64,000 bases of DNA from Impatiens glandulifera (GCF_907164915.1 NC_061866.1:20600429-20664428); one strand, 5' to 3'. Shown: positions 33,984 through 47,060, numbered from the stretch's first letter. Program-made: numbers and translations. The notes: generated by a model not told the origin, from the sequence alone.

Positions 33984-35741
33984 ACTTGATTAGTCCCTTG
34001 GGTATCCAGACTTTGATAAGTCGGACAAGTTTCCCGGTTATGGTTCTCACTAATTTTCCTGTACTCGGTCTGACTTCTGTCTGTTTTCCTAAGAGTGCCT
34101 TGTTTTATGGTGGCCTTTGGTTTACTCTATGTAGTCGTGGATCGGCTTGTTTACCTTTTGGCCGGTTGGCTTTCCTTCTCTCAGGATGAAGCCATTTTTC
34201 GGAGTCTGTTGGACTTACATAGGTTATTTCTTCTTCCGGTTTTGAGTCACTTTCGTCGGTTGAAGAGCTCTTGACAAATCTTACTAAGGGAAGATTGTCT
34301 TTTGTGAGCTTCATCTTGTCAGAATGGTTCCGGTTGTCAGATTTGTTGTTTTTGTATCCAAGACCAAATTTGTATTTGGGATGTCTTTTATACTTAGACA
34401 ACTGGTTCACCATTTCACTGGATCTTTTCCATTCGGCTATTCGATACCGGGTTCGTGCGTCTTCCTCTTCGGTCAACTCTTAAACTGACTCCTTGAGCTG
34501 TTCAGTCTTAGAGGATAGTTCAGGTGCTGCCTCGGTTTCTAAGATTTCATCAGGTTGAATACTATTGGTTTCAGATTCGGACCGGGTTAGTGCTATAGGT
34601 TCGGTTCCAAAGTTAAGTCGGGTTGGTATTAAGGTTAATAGGTTCTTGTACTCTACTACCATATCATTTAATGCATTAAATAACTCATCTTTAGTAAATG
34701 CTTCACAAGAAGTATCAAATACATGTTCTTCGTTTGCCATGAGACAAGTGAGTTCATCATCGTTGTCACTGTGAGCCCATAGACTTCCTCCATCATCGAC
34801 TATCAGTGCTTTCTGAACTTCCCTTCCTTCACTGGTTTGTGAATAGTTGTTGTTTCTTTGGTTCTGATCATCCAGTTTCCGGTCATCCCGTCTTGGTTTT
34901 CTGCATTCCCACCTGAAATGTCCCAAACAATTGCAATTATAACATATAATTTTAGATTTATCACAGTAGTTATAGTTGTTGTTTGTCGGATGACTTTTCT
35001 TCATGAATCTTCCAAACTTCTGTGCAAGCATTGCCATAGCATCCTCAGTGAATTGTTCAGCGGTTCTGATCGGTGCAGGAGCAACCGGTTCCATGGATGT
35101 GACTAATGCCTTAGTAGCGGTTAAGGCTGATGCTTCATCTTCAATTCTAGATCTCATTTCAAACTCATATGCCTTAAGATCTTCGAATACATCGTGTAGC
35201 TTCATCTTGATTGGCAGTTTGATTCCCTCATCACAATCGTCTTTACGTCCCATGTACTCGGAAGAGATCTTAAAGCTTTGATGATAGTTTCCTTGTTATC
35301 ATAATTCTTTCTAAGAGTTGATAGCTCGTTTATCACATTTGTAAACCAGTCACTGTACTCCCTCATGGTTTCTCCTAGCTTCATCTAGATGTTTTCAAAC
35401 TTCTGGGTAGCCACCATTATCTTGTTTTCCCTGGTTCTTTCATTCCCTTCATGAAGTTGAATCATAGTTTCCCATACTTCCTTTGAGGTTTTGCAATCTC
35501 TGACCTTATAGAGGGTGTTTCTGTCCAAACCTTTGAAGATATGTTTTCTGGCGTGATTGTCCAGATTGTTTCTCCTCTTATCCTCAGTTGTCCAATCCTT
35601 TCTATCTTTATCAATTATTATCGATCCTTTAGTTAGGATAAGCGGCATTTCATCATTCATGGTGATAAGGTGCAGGTGCATGCATACCTTCCAGTTGGAG
35701 AAATCATCACCTTCTAGCATCGGGGGCTTATCGAAATTCAT
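33970..35741 (-). pseudogene. gag: gag of element 2, broken
   Basis: ATG at 35741. Same organisation as gag of element 1: MLEGDDFSNWKVCMHLHL, zinc knuckle CYNCNCLGHFRWEC near 34949-34908, and a long C-terminal part ending VWIPKGLI. Lesions: TAG at 35385, a one-base deletion near 35212 just after RESNC, and TAA at 34480 and 34105. Pol starts in the overlapping +1 frame. Confidence 0.92.
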
Positions 35742-35780
35742 GCTTGCTTGCTTCGAGTTGCTTGAGTATTGAAACTAACT

Positions 35781-35792
35781 GCTTTGATACCA
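35781..35792 (-). promoter_or_regulatory. Primer binding site, element 2
   Basis: Minus strand TGGTATCAAAGC, one mismatch to the initiator Met-tRNA complement, two bases from the LTR. Confidence 0.9.
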
Positions 35793-35794
35793 AT

Positions 35795-37037
35795 TGTTAG
35801 GATCTAGGTCGCGGTTGGGGAACCGGGGTCTGTAAGGTTTACACCTTTCACTCAACGGTTGACGCTAATCCGGTTAGATATTAACACCGGGTTTCAATAC
35901 TACACAAACTGTCACAAACCCTTGAACCGAGTTCAAGTGCGGAAGTGGTTTGTTTCAGGTTGAAGCAACACACACACACAGGATGAATAAAGATAGGTTT
36001 GGATAAGGTCGGTTTGGAGTTTAGTAGGTCGGTTTGAGGTTCAGTAAATCAGTTAAAATGATGTAAATCGGTTAGAGCGGTACAAGTTGGTTAGTATGAG
36101 TCGGTTAGAACGTAGAGCCGACATAAAGGAAAGAACAAGACAGGTTTTTATGGATGTTCGGAGATAAAACTCCGATGTCACCCCTTCTTCTCGAAACCGC
36201 GAGAAGGATATTCACTAAGGAATACACAAACACAATATCCAATCGAGACTTATTTGTTGCTCGATAAACACTCGTACAATTCTCACAGAAATTGTAATCT
36301 CACTTTAAATGCAAACTTAAACTTTAATCTTAGAGAGATAAAACACAACTTTGTAACTTGGGTTGTTGGAACTCTTAGAACTACATTTACTCCTCTTCAG
36401 CTCCTTCTTTTATAGGTGAAATGTGCCAACGGTCACATTTTTTCCTTGAATCTAATTGGTTGAGCAGAGGTTCATTGTTTTAGACCTGGCTGTTTAAGCT
36501 TCCAATGCGTAGGTCAAAACGGTTAGGTTTGTCCTTTACTTAATATGAAAAATGTCGGTTGGACAGTTGCCTGCACCTGGAAGGTTGCACCTCTGACTTA
36601 TTCTAGAATGGAAAGATCTCTTCACGCAATCTTCTGCAACCTGTAGAGTATCATCACACTTGTATGGATATGGCAATGTTATAGTTTGTTCCTTTGGTAT
36701 CATCTTCCGCAGATACTCAAAGTACCCGTTTGCACCGATTTGTAGGTTGTACTTACTTTGATATTCTTGGCTTCTTTCTCTAAGTAGCTTCTTCATCGGT
36801 TTTCCAGTTGGATGCATTTCGGTTTAGGATGTCTACCGGTTGTTCATAGCTTCAGGTTAACCGGATGACTTCCGGTTTTGATACATCTTTTGCCTTGTCT
36901 TCTAACCGGTCTTGTCTTCTTGATCGGTTGGATTCTTGACCGGTCAGATTTTTGACCGATCCTGGTTCTCAACCGTTTCTGCACAGGAAGTTTGTTTTTG
37001 TTAAGTTCTTATTTTAACCGGTCTAATTTATCTAACA
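35795..37037 (-). repeat. 5' LTR of element 2
   Basis: 1243 bp. TATA box on the minus strand at 36414-36408 with a CCAAT-like stretch upstream. The LTR reading frame lies at 36817-36536 and is the longest version in the window (93 codons). Confidence 0.93.
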
Positions 37038-37042
37038 GGGTG

Positions 37043-39160
37043 AATCTCTCATATGCAATGTTCCCTCTTTGACAAATCAACCATTTTTTTCACAAGTGAG
37101 AATTTTCCTCCACGTTCAAATGAGTGAGTTTTCATCAAAGATAATTTCATTCCAAACAAACTTCATCATTTCGAACCCTTAAAAATTCTCTTGCACTCAT
37201 CTCCATCCAAATATAATAAATAGTATTTACAAATAAGTACTTGAAGACATTTGAACTAAAGTCATTACCATTTGTATTGATGATTGACATTTCCTTGATA
37301 TCAGTCCATTCTTTTGGGAAGCTAAGGAGACTCGTTGATGTGGAGAACTTACCCCAAAGTAAGAAAGCAAATGGGTAGTTCCCAAAGAGATGGTCAATGG
37401 TCTCCTCATTTCCCATACAAAGAAGGTAACTAGGATCTGAGATATTCATATACTTCTTAATTCGATCGCGCGTGTTAGGTCTTTCTCGGAATTTCAACCA
37501 CAAAATGAATTAGTGTTTAAGAATAACTTTCATGGATCACACTAATAGGACAATTGAACCACCTCCCCTCTATCACGAGCAATATTTCATGATAATCCCG
37601 AGTCAAACCAGCTTTTATTTTCAGCACTCCAAACTCGAGAATCCTCACAATTATTAAAATGACAAGAAGATAGAGTATTGAGGATCCTCGTACCTTCTAG
37701 AATTCCCTGAAAATGTTATTACATTCACCGTTTTTGACTTCTTGGACAGTAGCTAGTTGACATTTCTATCTTATTGAAATTAGAGAGAAGACACAATTAT
37801 GAATAATAGGATGAACCTCGAACTAGGGGTCATGCAAAAATAGGGTTTCGTTCCAATTCCTAATCTGAAGTTTGATCATCTTACTAGAACAATCTTTGAG
37901 CTTCAGATTTTTTTTAATGGACCATGTCATTTCCATCTTGATCTTGCACGTATAGAAATGACCCTTCATTGATTCCCATGATATCGAATATGTTTGCCTT
38001 TGTTTCCTTATTCATACCGCCATAGAAGGCCATACTTTTACTCTAATTAATGATAAGACATGTAACACTATAAAAGATTGTGAATGCCTCCTTGGTACTT
38101 TTGACATATTCAATATCATCATGTGCAAAACAAATATGAGTTATGCTTTCTTCCCTGCAATATGGATGGTGAGTAAATGGGCAGTACTTTAGATGTATTT
38201 TAACAATGCACTCAAAGATCTGCATGATGAGGATAAAAAAAGTAAGAAGATAGGGTATCCCATTGTCTAACACTATTTTCCCTTTTAAAATACCATCATA
38301 AATATCATTCACGCTAATAACAAAGTTAGAAGTCGATACACACTACATAATCCACTCAATAAAAATGCAAGAAAAATTAGAAATAGTTAGAAACTCTTGA
38401 ATAACACTTCATTTAATGGAATCAAAACCTTTTTGGATATCCATCTTAAAAGCCACTTGAGGTGAAATTGACTTCCTACCATAACCCATTAATAATCCCT
38501 ATATAAGTAAGATGATATGGGATATAGATCTACCAAGGATGAATGTCGATTATCAAGGACTAATCAGGTTTGAAATAACAGTATTAAAGCGTTTCACTAT
38601 GATTTTAGAAATAATTTTGTAAATTACATTAAAACATGATATGGAACGGAGGTCTTGAATCCTTCCAGGTGTGAAATTCTTCCGAATAAGGTTGAAAACT
38701 ATGGCATAATAATCATAAATGTATGTAGGATCTTGACTATTCTCGAGAATGTCTTTGAAACCTCCCCGACATTATCTTGTTCATTTATATTTGTTATAAT
38801 CATCTTGATTTGTTGTTTTTTAGTTGGTGGTGAGTTGATTCCAAATTCCATTTCCCTCTAGCGGTTGTTAAAGTCCTTGAACATTTTATTTTCACCTAGT
38901 TTAACATGTTTGGGAATTTTCTCGGTTGTATCATACTCGATATACATGTAAACTTTCTCAGTGAGGTAATTGTCTAGTTTTTTGATTTTTTAAACATAAT
39001 AATGTTATTATTTAGATACCACTTCAAGTCCAAGTTAACTAGATATCTTGGGAATATCATGAGTAGCGTAGGAGTGTCGAGTCTTAGTGAACATATATCA
39101 ATCATATAGTTTTCATGTAGAGACTTGGGTCTTTGTCCACGAACATTCCCAAATTAGGGA
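37043..39160 (-). pseudogene. L1-like LINE ORF2, decayed and internally deleted
   Basis: Minus strand, degenerate. Near 39150-39120 the bases still match the start of an endonuclease domain (IWNVRG-like with shifts). From about 38690 the RT reads with stops: RSISCFNVIYKIISKIIV, FILGRSISHIILL, VAFKMDIQKGFDSIKW, then a catalytic motif eroded to FAHDD near 38130. The zinc-binding RT-associated domain is at 37503-37150 (WLKFRERPNTRDRIKKY, LLCMGNEETIDHLF). Only about 450 bases separate the endonuclease start from the RT, so most of the endonuclease is deleted. Element 2 is inserted in the 3' untranslated region. Confidence 0.8.
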
Positions 39161-39700
39161 GTTAGAGGTCATGGGGAAGCATAGTTTGTTCTTCCTTCCT
39201 AAGGTTGCTTTTCCCAAACGTATATGGTCTTAGGAGCTTTATCTTTGGTTATTTGCTCTAAGTGAGTTTAAATTTTGGCCCAAGTAATTTTCATTTCTTT
39301 CATCATTTTTTTGTACTCAACCATATCATTGGAAAACATGGAATAATTAGAATATGAGACCATGAGTGTAGGTATACTCTTGAACGCCTGGATTAGCCCT
39401 TGTGAACATATTGTCTCCTTCGAATTCAAACTCCTCATACAATGACTATTTTTCCTCTTCTCTTTTTATTTGTCTTTAAGCTCAATACGGGACTAATTGA
39501 GGAATAAGTTGGGGGGTTGATTGAGTTTTGTATGGATATCACAAGTTGAAATAGTTAGCGCAACGACTTAGCCAATTATTTCTCATAGCATAGCCCTTAA
39601 CTCTTATATTTTAATTTTTGGGTTGCTTCCCTCGGGCTACATTCTTCTTTCATTGTGGCCTTTACGAATCTACTTGTTAACAGATCTCTTTTCGGTGGAT
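39161..39700 (-). other. Possible LINE ORF1/ORF2 linker
   Basis: Sequence upstream of the LINE ORF2 start on the minus strand, with Lys-rich fragments but no clear domain. I cannot place the 5' end of the LINE. Confidence 0.3.
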
Positions 39701-41085
39701 TTGTGGCATGTTTATAACCTGAAATTGAATGTTTCGGGTCATGAGGTTGGAAATGAGAGCTTTATCATTTAGAGCAATATCTCAAGTTATTACTATGCAC
39801 ATACGTATTCCTTAAATAGAATTAAAGACTAATTTTTATAATCCTGGTTTTCATTTTAATTTTTATTTTAGGAAACGTGAAATACATGTGGTTGTTTAAT
39901 GATCAAAAATCGAAACTAAGATAAATGTACTCCCCTCATTCTCACATTTACATGTGCACTCTTATCGTTTGTACAATGCATCGTTTGTACAATGCATAAG
40001 AATGAGTATTATACGTATTACATTGATTGCTCATTTAGATTCTCATTTTTTTTAATCTTTTTATCATCTTTCTTTATTTTTTTTCATCATTTTTCTATCT
40101 CTTTATATTCATAAATGCAGGTAGTAAAAATGGGTGTATATTTATCTATGTATGCATACACATATTTACATAGATATAATAGACACATACATGGCTTATG
40201 AATAGTTTGTTACAAGAGTAATTAGGCAATGTATAAAATTATGAATTATTTTGCTAAAGCTTTCATAGGAGGAGACCAACGAAGCGTAACCATAATGATA
40301 TTCAAACAAATAGTCCATGAGGAGGAAGTCGTTTAATCTCGGGTTCTTTTCCAAGTTTTTTCCCTCACAATATCATCACTCTATAACAGATCATCGAGTA
40401 TTATTGACACATCTCAGATTTAAAATATAGATGTGTAGGTTGCGTGAAATAATTCACAATCTACACATCTTATAAGCAAAAGACTATGTTCGAATATCCA
40501 ATGCATTTAATCAATGTAAGCAATCCAGGTTCGGGTTATATAACCTCATTTTATGTTCTTTGGTTTTTTTGTGTAAAAGTCATTTGTTTCAAGTTAAGCA
40601 TCACTTCCTTCCCCATTAGAGTCGCCAGTTTCTGTAACATTTATTTTCAGATCCTGTCTATTTCAGTTTTAAAACATTAACATTTTAAGAGTATCACTTA
40701 CTTTGCTTCAAAAGATGAAAGAAAAATTTTAGAAATTCTTTTGGTTTTGGTGCTTGGTTGTGTGTGGGAAATAACATCGGTGTTGTATCCCACGTTCCCA
40801 TTCAAAGAACAGTCTAACAAATCTGTATTTCTGTAAAAAAATGATTAATATGCCAAATTTTCAAAAATTATTTTAGGGTTGTCTAACAATTTTCTTTACA
40901 ATTTTTGGACACATGTAGTAAATGTTATGGTTAAAAACAAGTAGGATAGATTGATAAAACCTATTGAGATGTCCCTAAATTAGAATATTTCTGTCCATTT
41001 TTTTCAAGAAAAATATGTTGTGTTATTTTTTTGAATTGTTTTAAATTTAACCCCTCATGAGAATATTTTCCCTTTCTTTTTGGTA
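39701..41085. other. Unassigned intergenic sequence
   Basis: No gene or transposon signature seen. Contains a perfect 16-bp tandem duplication (ATCGTTTGTACAATGC twice, about 39964-39995) and a short hairpin at 40429-40470. Confidence 0.5.
40429..40470. repeat. Short hairpin
   Basis: Perfect 10-base arms AGATGTGTAG (40429-40438) and CTACACATCT (40461-40470). Inside them lies a second pair, GTGAA/TTCAC. Total 42 bases. Too small to be a MITE by itself. Confidence 0.6.
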
Positions 41086-41199
41086 GCAGACACGCGCGAA
41101 AAAGTATCCCTCTAGTCACCTATGCGTAGAAGGTCGTTTATTCCTTTCAACTATCATGACTATAACCATGAAATAAACTCAGAGTCATCGCATAAATCA

Positions 41200-44100
41200 A
41201 AAGTTTCTTCAAAGTTTCTAAGCTAAAGAAAATAGCAGGATGCCTAAAACCCCGGAAAAAACCCTTTATAGGTTTACGTAGAAATACTCAAGATTCATGA
41301 ATTTTGAATCTCGGTTTGCTTTCTAGAAATCTTGTAAAATAAAATATTATTTTAAAATATTTCTGAATGATCCTAGATAGCTTTTTGAAATTAATTATAT
41401 ATAAATAATTAATTTAGGTTCAAATTTGAATAAATTTAGGAATTTGTGATAATCAAACTACAATTGGATTTTAGAAATCCGTTGTTTAAATTAATTAGAA
41501 ATAATTAATTTAAAAGATTATTTATTTGAAACGGAGTCGCCAATTAATTTTAGATAATCAATAAAAGTGGCATGCATATACAAATTATTGGCCAAAATTT
41601 CTTTTATACAAATTACTTGGGAAAGGGCTTTCGCGCTTCATTCTCCGTACCCGTATAAAAACGGTTCCTACTTATAAATTTGGCTTTTGAAAATCTGTTG
41701 TATAACATTTTATTTTAACGAATTATTCTTTTAGTCATAAGTATGCATAAGGTTTGTGCATGATTTAAAGAATTGTAAAACCAATTATTTAAATGTTGGT
41801 ACATTTTGTTGATGATAACTTAGGGAGGAAATTACTTAAAGAATATCAGTTATTTTAAAGGTATTAGGGTTTTAAACATAAATCTCAAACAAACCTTTAT
41901 AAAAACAATTTTTGCGAAAATATCCCCAAATCATTTTGAAAATATTTTCTAATTTTTTTGGATTTTTAAAAAATGGTTTAAGTTTTCAAAATAATATAAA
42001 ATAATTTGGATTTTGAAAAATTATAACTAAACAGGCTTTAGGTCCGATGTCCTAGGCCTTGGGTTTTTTTCATCGGTCGGGGTTCAGGACCCTCAGTCGG
42101 ACCCAACAGTTTGGGCTAAGAAGTCTCGGTCGAGCTATTAAGGACTCTCGGTCCTAGGCTGAGATTTATCGGTCTGAGTGTATAAACCCCCGGTTCGGCG
42201 TTAGCTCGGGGCTAACTCTCTTAGTCCTAGGTCTGACCTCTCGATCCTAGCTAAAGCACAATGGTCGTACCTCTCAGTCCTGGTTAAAATTTCTGGTCGG
42301 GCGCTCAATCGTAATCGAAAATATTTTCGGGCAGACGCTTGGTCCTAACCCAAAATTCACTAGCGGACCTCTCGGTTCTACCGAACCCCACAGTCCTCAA
42401 GAGCGCCAAAATTGTAAATTTTTGTAATTTTGATTGAGGCTTGGATCCTTTGATCTAAGGGCATGGGTAGCATCACAAAGATCCCAAGAATATTAAAATC
42501 ATCATCCCGAGGTATCATTCAACTTGGATGGTAATCAATTTTCTCAAAACATTTTAAGGCCAAAAATCAGGTTTTTGTTTAAAACTATTTTAAAGTAGAA
42601 TGAGCTTGCCAATATCTTCCTTATAATTCACATACTTGATTGATATCAAAACATTAACACTGGCTGTTCATTTAGACCAATTCAAGAAATCAAAATTTTC
42701 ATTTATTTTGATTTTGATCAACCATGATCGGGATGGATCAAAGATGATCCAAATAGTGCCAAACGTCTTTACAATCATGTTGGGAAGTTTTATGGGTTGT
42801 GGTACTCAAGGATTAGTCCAAGAACAGTAAACCCGTTTTTTTTTTATTTTTTAAATTCAAATTTAAGTTTTTCATATCAAGAATGATTGATCGGTTCTAG
42901 CTTTCACAGAGAGCTCATAAATGATCTTAAGATTGATTTTCAATCATCAAATTAAAAAACCATACAACATACAAGCTTATGAAAATATAAATATAAAAAT
43001 TTCAATTTCAATCTAGATGTATGAATTAAAGGATGATTGAAAGCTTACCAAGGATTGGAGAACACTCCTTAGACCTCAAGGGAGATTTTGGTATGATTGG
43101 AATCAAGCTTTAGAGCCTTATACGAAAATTCGAAAAATCCAAAAGCTCGAAATTTTAATTGCAGATTTTGATTTACTTTTATTCAAGGCTTGAGATGTTA
43201 TCTCTTTCCTTCGGAAGTGTTGAGAGAAGCTATTTATAGCCTCCCTGAGTCCGTTGAGGCTTCAATGGATCAAATTAGTCAAAAGCTATTAATGGTGTTT
43301 TGGTTGTTCTTGATCCATCTTGACGAAGTAGGGATGAATCATCCCTATTGATGTAGGAGAAATGATCATCGTAGTAGGGTAATTATTTCACCTTTTGAAT
43401 CAGCCGATTTGGTTGACTATCGATTGTATTCTAATTTTGGAGAATCAAAGGATAAGACATCATCCTTATCTTCTCGGCGCCGCAATGAAGACGACGGTGG
43501 GGGTCAAAAGGAAGTCGTTTCGGGCGTGTTTTGACGTTTGTGGGGCATTCCGTTAGTGGCCTATCAATACGATGGCGTTCAGTTGCCTTTTGATGGACCG
43601 AGCTAACGTCAACATTAGTTGATCGGGTGCGGCGCGACCGCGCGTTCCCTCTATTGTAGTAGGCTAAGTGGTCAGCCTTTGAGCGTTGGATGAGAATCCA
43701 ACGTTCATCCGTTGGCTTTGGTCCTTACTACAGCCGAATTTCATATTTGGGCTACAATGGATTAAATATATAATTTTTTAATTAAATCCTAAAGGGTGTT
43801 TGAAATTGATTTTTCTTTCACCGTTTGGGCTTTAATTTTGATACTTTTAAATACACAAAATATTAAAATAAATATGACAAATATTTTGCCAATTTGTTTT
43901 TTTGTATATTTTTAGTTAAATAAATAATTTTAGGGATAGAATGGGTACCTCATTTCATCTTTAAATTATTTATTTTAATACATTAATTTTTCTAAAATTA
44001 TTTTAAGATAAAATGAGTACACATTTGTCTCAAATAATTTTATTTTTTGTTTTTGGCCATTTTCCTTAATTAATTAGAATTTGATTATTACAATAATTAA

Positions 44101-44224
44101 TCTAATTAATTGTTTTTAATTAGGTTTTGGCCTTGGGGTTAATTATTTTAATTTTATTTATTCGAAAATAAATCAAAATAATTATTTTAATTTTATAAAT
44201 TGGTGTGTAGATTTTTAGTGCTTA
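41200..44224 (-). repeat. Putative 3' LTR of the Tat element
   Basis: On the minus strand the start would be TGTAAGCACTAAAAATCTAC at 44224. Within it, 42040-42420 is a GC-richer stretch repeating TCGGTCCTAG-like motifs, and GGAGTCGCCAATTAATTTT lies near 41535. The left end is not resolved and no partner LTR is in the window, so this is a weak call based on position and style. Confidence 0.35.
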
Positions 44225-44950
44225 CAGAGTGCCCATCTCGAATCTAGTTTGAATACAATAAACTGGTTTTGAAATGCTAATTTGAGTATGACATCTAACA
44301 CTAAGTTATTTTGTACAATTTATAATGAGGAGGTTTAAAAAGATAGAACTTGTAGTGTGTTGATATTGGAGTGACCTAGTGACGTTGTATATAGAAGTTC
44401 GTCAAAGTGCTTCAAAATGTTGTTGTAGAGATCTTTCTTTCGTGATTATCTTGACAAGTATAACTCTTGGGGAATCCTATTTTACAGATCTCATTAAAGT
44501 ACCCATAAAATCCATGGGATAATAATATTCACATGTATTGAAACATCAATTTCTATTTAGCATGAATATTAACATATTAATCATGATTATAGTTATGCAT
44601 AAATAGATAAGGTTAATGTCATGGTATGTGTAAGGGAACACGAAAATTTTAGTAACTTTTGTGTAGGTGACTAACAAGTAACACTTAGGATGATCATATA
44701 TGTATGATATCGTGAATATCAACAAATAAGTCTTGGTGAGAGCTCACCATTTTACTAATGGGGCTTACTAACAAGTAAGGTGTTGAACGATATTATACAA
44801 ATGATTAAAGTACTATTAACATATAGATGTATCGCGGAAGCTGACGAACTTGCCACGAAAGTCACTCTCAGGTGAGATTGAAGGTGATCATGTATAAATG
44901 ATTGTAATATTATCAACATATATGCTTTTGTGTTTATGAGTTTGAAAGGA
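44225..44950 (-). other. Non-coding region between LTR-like sequence and tandem repeats
   Basis: No gene seen. The first bases, GAGTGCCCATCTCGA (minus strand TCGAGATGGGCACTC), would be the polypurine region if the LTR call is right. Confidence 0.35.
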
Positions 44951-44954
44951 GAAT

Positions 44955-45130
44955 GCATATCGAGAGATAGGAATTTTTTTATTATTAGAGTACCTATCAA
45001 GAGATAGAGTTTTTGATTGGAGTACCTATCGAGAGATAGAGTTTTTGTCAGGAGTACCTATCGAGAGATAGGGTTTTTTCATGAATACATATCGAGAGTT
45101 AGGGTTTTGTATGGATTATCTATCGACATA
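44955..45130. repeat. Tandem repeat, about 32-bp units
   Basis: CGAGAGATAG recurs at about 44961, 44998, 45030, 45062 and 45094 with a constant TACCTAT before it and a T-rich stretch after it. Confidence 0.8.
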
Positions 45131-45599
45131 TAGGATTTTGTCAGGATCATGTAAAATGATCGCTATGCTTATTGACAAACAAGGCTTAGAAACCTATCGA
45201 GAGATATGGTTTGTAATACCTATTTGGATGATAGGGCTTGAGATAAAAATAAGGTGATATGGTTTTCGTATGGATCATATACATATGATCTCTAGTACTA
45301 GTTGACAAACAAAATTGTTAGTGGATCATCTTACAAATGATATATATTCTTATCAATAAACAAGTCTTGAATACCTATTGAGAGATAAGGTTTGGAATAC
45401 ATATTCAAGCGATAGGGATTAATTTACCTAGTTGGGCGATAGAGTTTGAGATACCTATTTGGACGATTGATTTTGAAATACTTGTTCAAATGATAGGGTT
45501 GTATCATGATCATGTACAAATGATCTTTGTGCTTATTGATGAATAAGTCTTGAATGTCTACCACGAGATAGGGTTTACAAACAGAATCGTGTACGAACG

Positions 45600-46620
45600 A
45601 TTAACCCACATATCAACAGATTGGGTTTCTAGGGGAATCATATAAAAATGATGTCTCGATATATTTATAGATAGAGTTTTCAGACGGAATCGTGTACGAA
45701 TGATTAGCGCACCTATCAACATATAGGGTTTCTAATGAAATCATATACAAATGATGTTTTGACCTATCAACATATAGGGTTTTTAGACGGACTCGTGTAC
45801 GAATGATTAGCGCACCTATCAACATATATGGTTTATAATAGAACATATATAAATGATGTCTCGACCTATCGACATATAAGGTTTTTAGACAGAATGGTGT
45901 ACAAACGATTAGTGCTCTTATCAATAGATAGGGTTTCTAATGGAACCACATACAAACGTTGTCTCGACCTATCGACAAATACAGTTTTCAGACGGAATCG
46001 TATACGAACGATTAGCATATCTATCAACGGATAGGGTTTCTAACGGAATCATATACAAACAATGTCTCGACCTATCAACATATAGGATTTTTATAGGAAA
46101 TCGTGTACAAACGATTAACGCGCCTATCAATAGATGGGGTTTCTAACGAAACCATATACAAACAATATCTCGACCTATCGAAAAATAGGGTTTTCAGGTG
46201 GAATTTCGTACGAACGATTAGCGCATCAATCAATAGATAGGGTTTCTAATGAAATTATATACAAATTGATGTCTCTACTTATCAATGGATAAGGTTTTTA
46301 GACGTTATTGTGTATGAACAATTAACGTCCCTATCAACAGATAGAGTTTCTAACGGAATCATATACAAACGATATCTTGACCTATAGATATATAGGATTT
46401 TCAGACGGAATTGTGTACGAACACATTAGCGCACTATCAACAAATAGGATTTCTAACGGAACCATATACAAATGATGTATCAATCTATCGACAAATAGAG
46501 TTTTCAGACGGAATCATGTACGAACGATTAGGAAACCTATTAAAATATAGGATTTCTAATGGAACCGTATACAAATGATCTATCAACCTATCGACATATA
46601 GGATTTTCATTGGATCATGT
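45600..46620. repeat. Tandem repeat, 103-bp units, about 10 copies
   Basis: TTCTA landmarks at 45627, 45730, 45935, 46038, 46141, 46244, 46348, 46451 and 46554 (one unit near 45833 is altered), so the period is 103 bp with almost no length change. Each unit is two related halves, one with CATATACAAATGATGTCTCG and one with CGTGTACGAACGATTAGCGC, joined by CCTATCAACATATAGGGTTT-like links. Plus-strand reading frames of 65-100 codons here are read-throughs of the repeat. Confidence 0.9.
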
Positions 46621-46764
46621 ACGTGTGATCTTAGGTCCTTGTCGACATACAAACTTGTTAACAGAACATCTTACAAATGATCTCTATACTTGTTAACAAG
46701 CAAAGCTTACAATGGAATTATGTACAAACAATTTCTCGTAACTATTGACAGATAGGATTTAGGG

Positions 46765-47060
46765 TACCTAACTACGATTAGGGTTTCAATGGGATCATAT
46801 ACGTACGATCTCACATACCTATCAACATATAGAATTTTGGATACCTAACTACAATTAGGGTTTAAATGGGATCGTGTACAAATGATCTCACGTACCTATT
46901 AACAAATAGGGTTTATGGTACCTAACTATAATTAGGGTTACAATGGGATTGTGTACAAACGATCTCACATACTTGATAGATAGGGCTTTGGATACTTAAC
47001 TATAATTAGAGTTTCAAAAGGACTGTGTACAAACAATCTCATGTACCTATTAACATATAG
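46765..47060. repeat. Tandem repeat, 77-bp units, about 4 copies
   Basis: CTAACTA-type landmark at 46768, 46845, 46922 and about 46996. Each unit combines an AACTATAATTAGGGTT part with the GTACAAACGATCTCA and CCTATTAACAAATAGGGTTT parts shared with the 103-bp block. Confidence 0.85.

Larger units (their letters stand above)
18191..37037 (-). mobile_element. Element 2: Sirevirus-type copia element with nested insertion
   Basis: Two 1243-bp LTRs in the same orientation, each reading TGTTAG or TGTTAA to CTAACA on the plus strand, flanked by the target duplication GGGTG (18186-18190 and 37038-37042). Gag, pol and the accessory gene are homologous to those of element 1 throughout. Element 3 sits inside and, together with a deletion, has replaced about 3.8 kb that should hold the end of gene A, all of gene B and the start of gene C. 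Without element 3 the copy is about 9.7 kb. Confidence 0.93.

Noticed and set aside
37227..37409. Second reading frame inside the LINE zinc-binding domain
   Set aside because: The overlapping frame at 37503-37147 matches the LINE RT-associated zinc-binding domain clearly.
45613..46146. Reading frames on both strands rich in TYKR/IYKQ-like repeats
   Set aside because: Produced by the 103-bp tandem repeat. Open on both strands because the unit lacks stops in those frames.
44955..47060. Centromeric satellite
   Set aside because: The blocks are short, differ in unit length and lie between Tat pol and an LTR-like region, which fits the internal repeats of Tat elements better.
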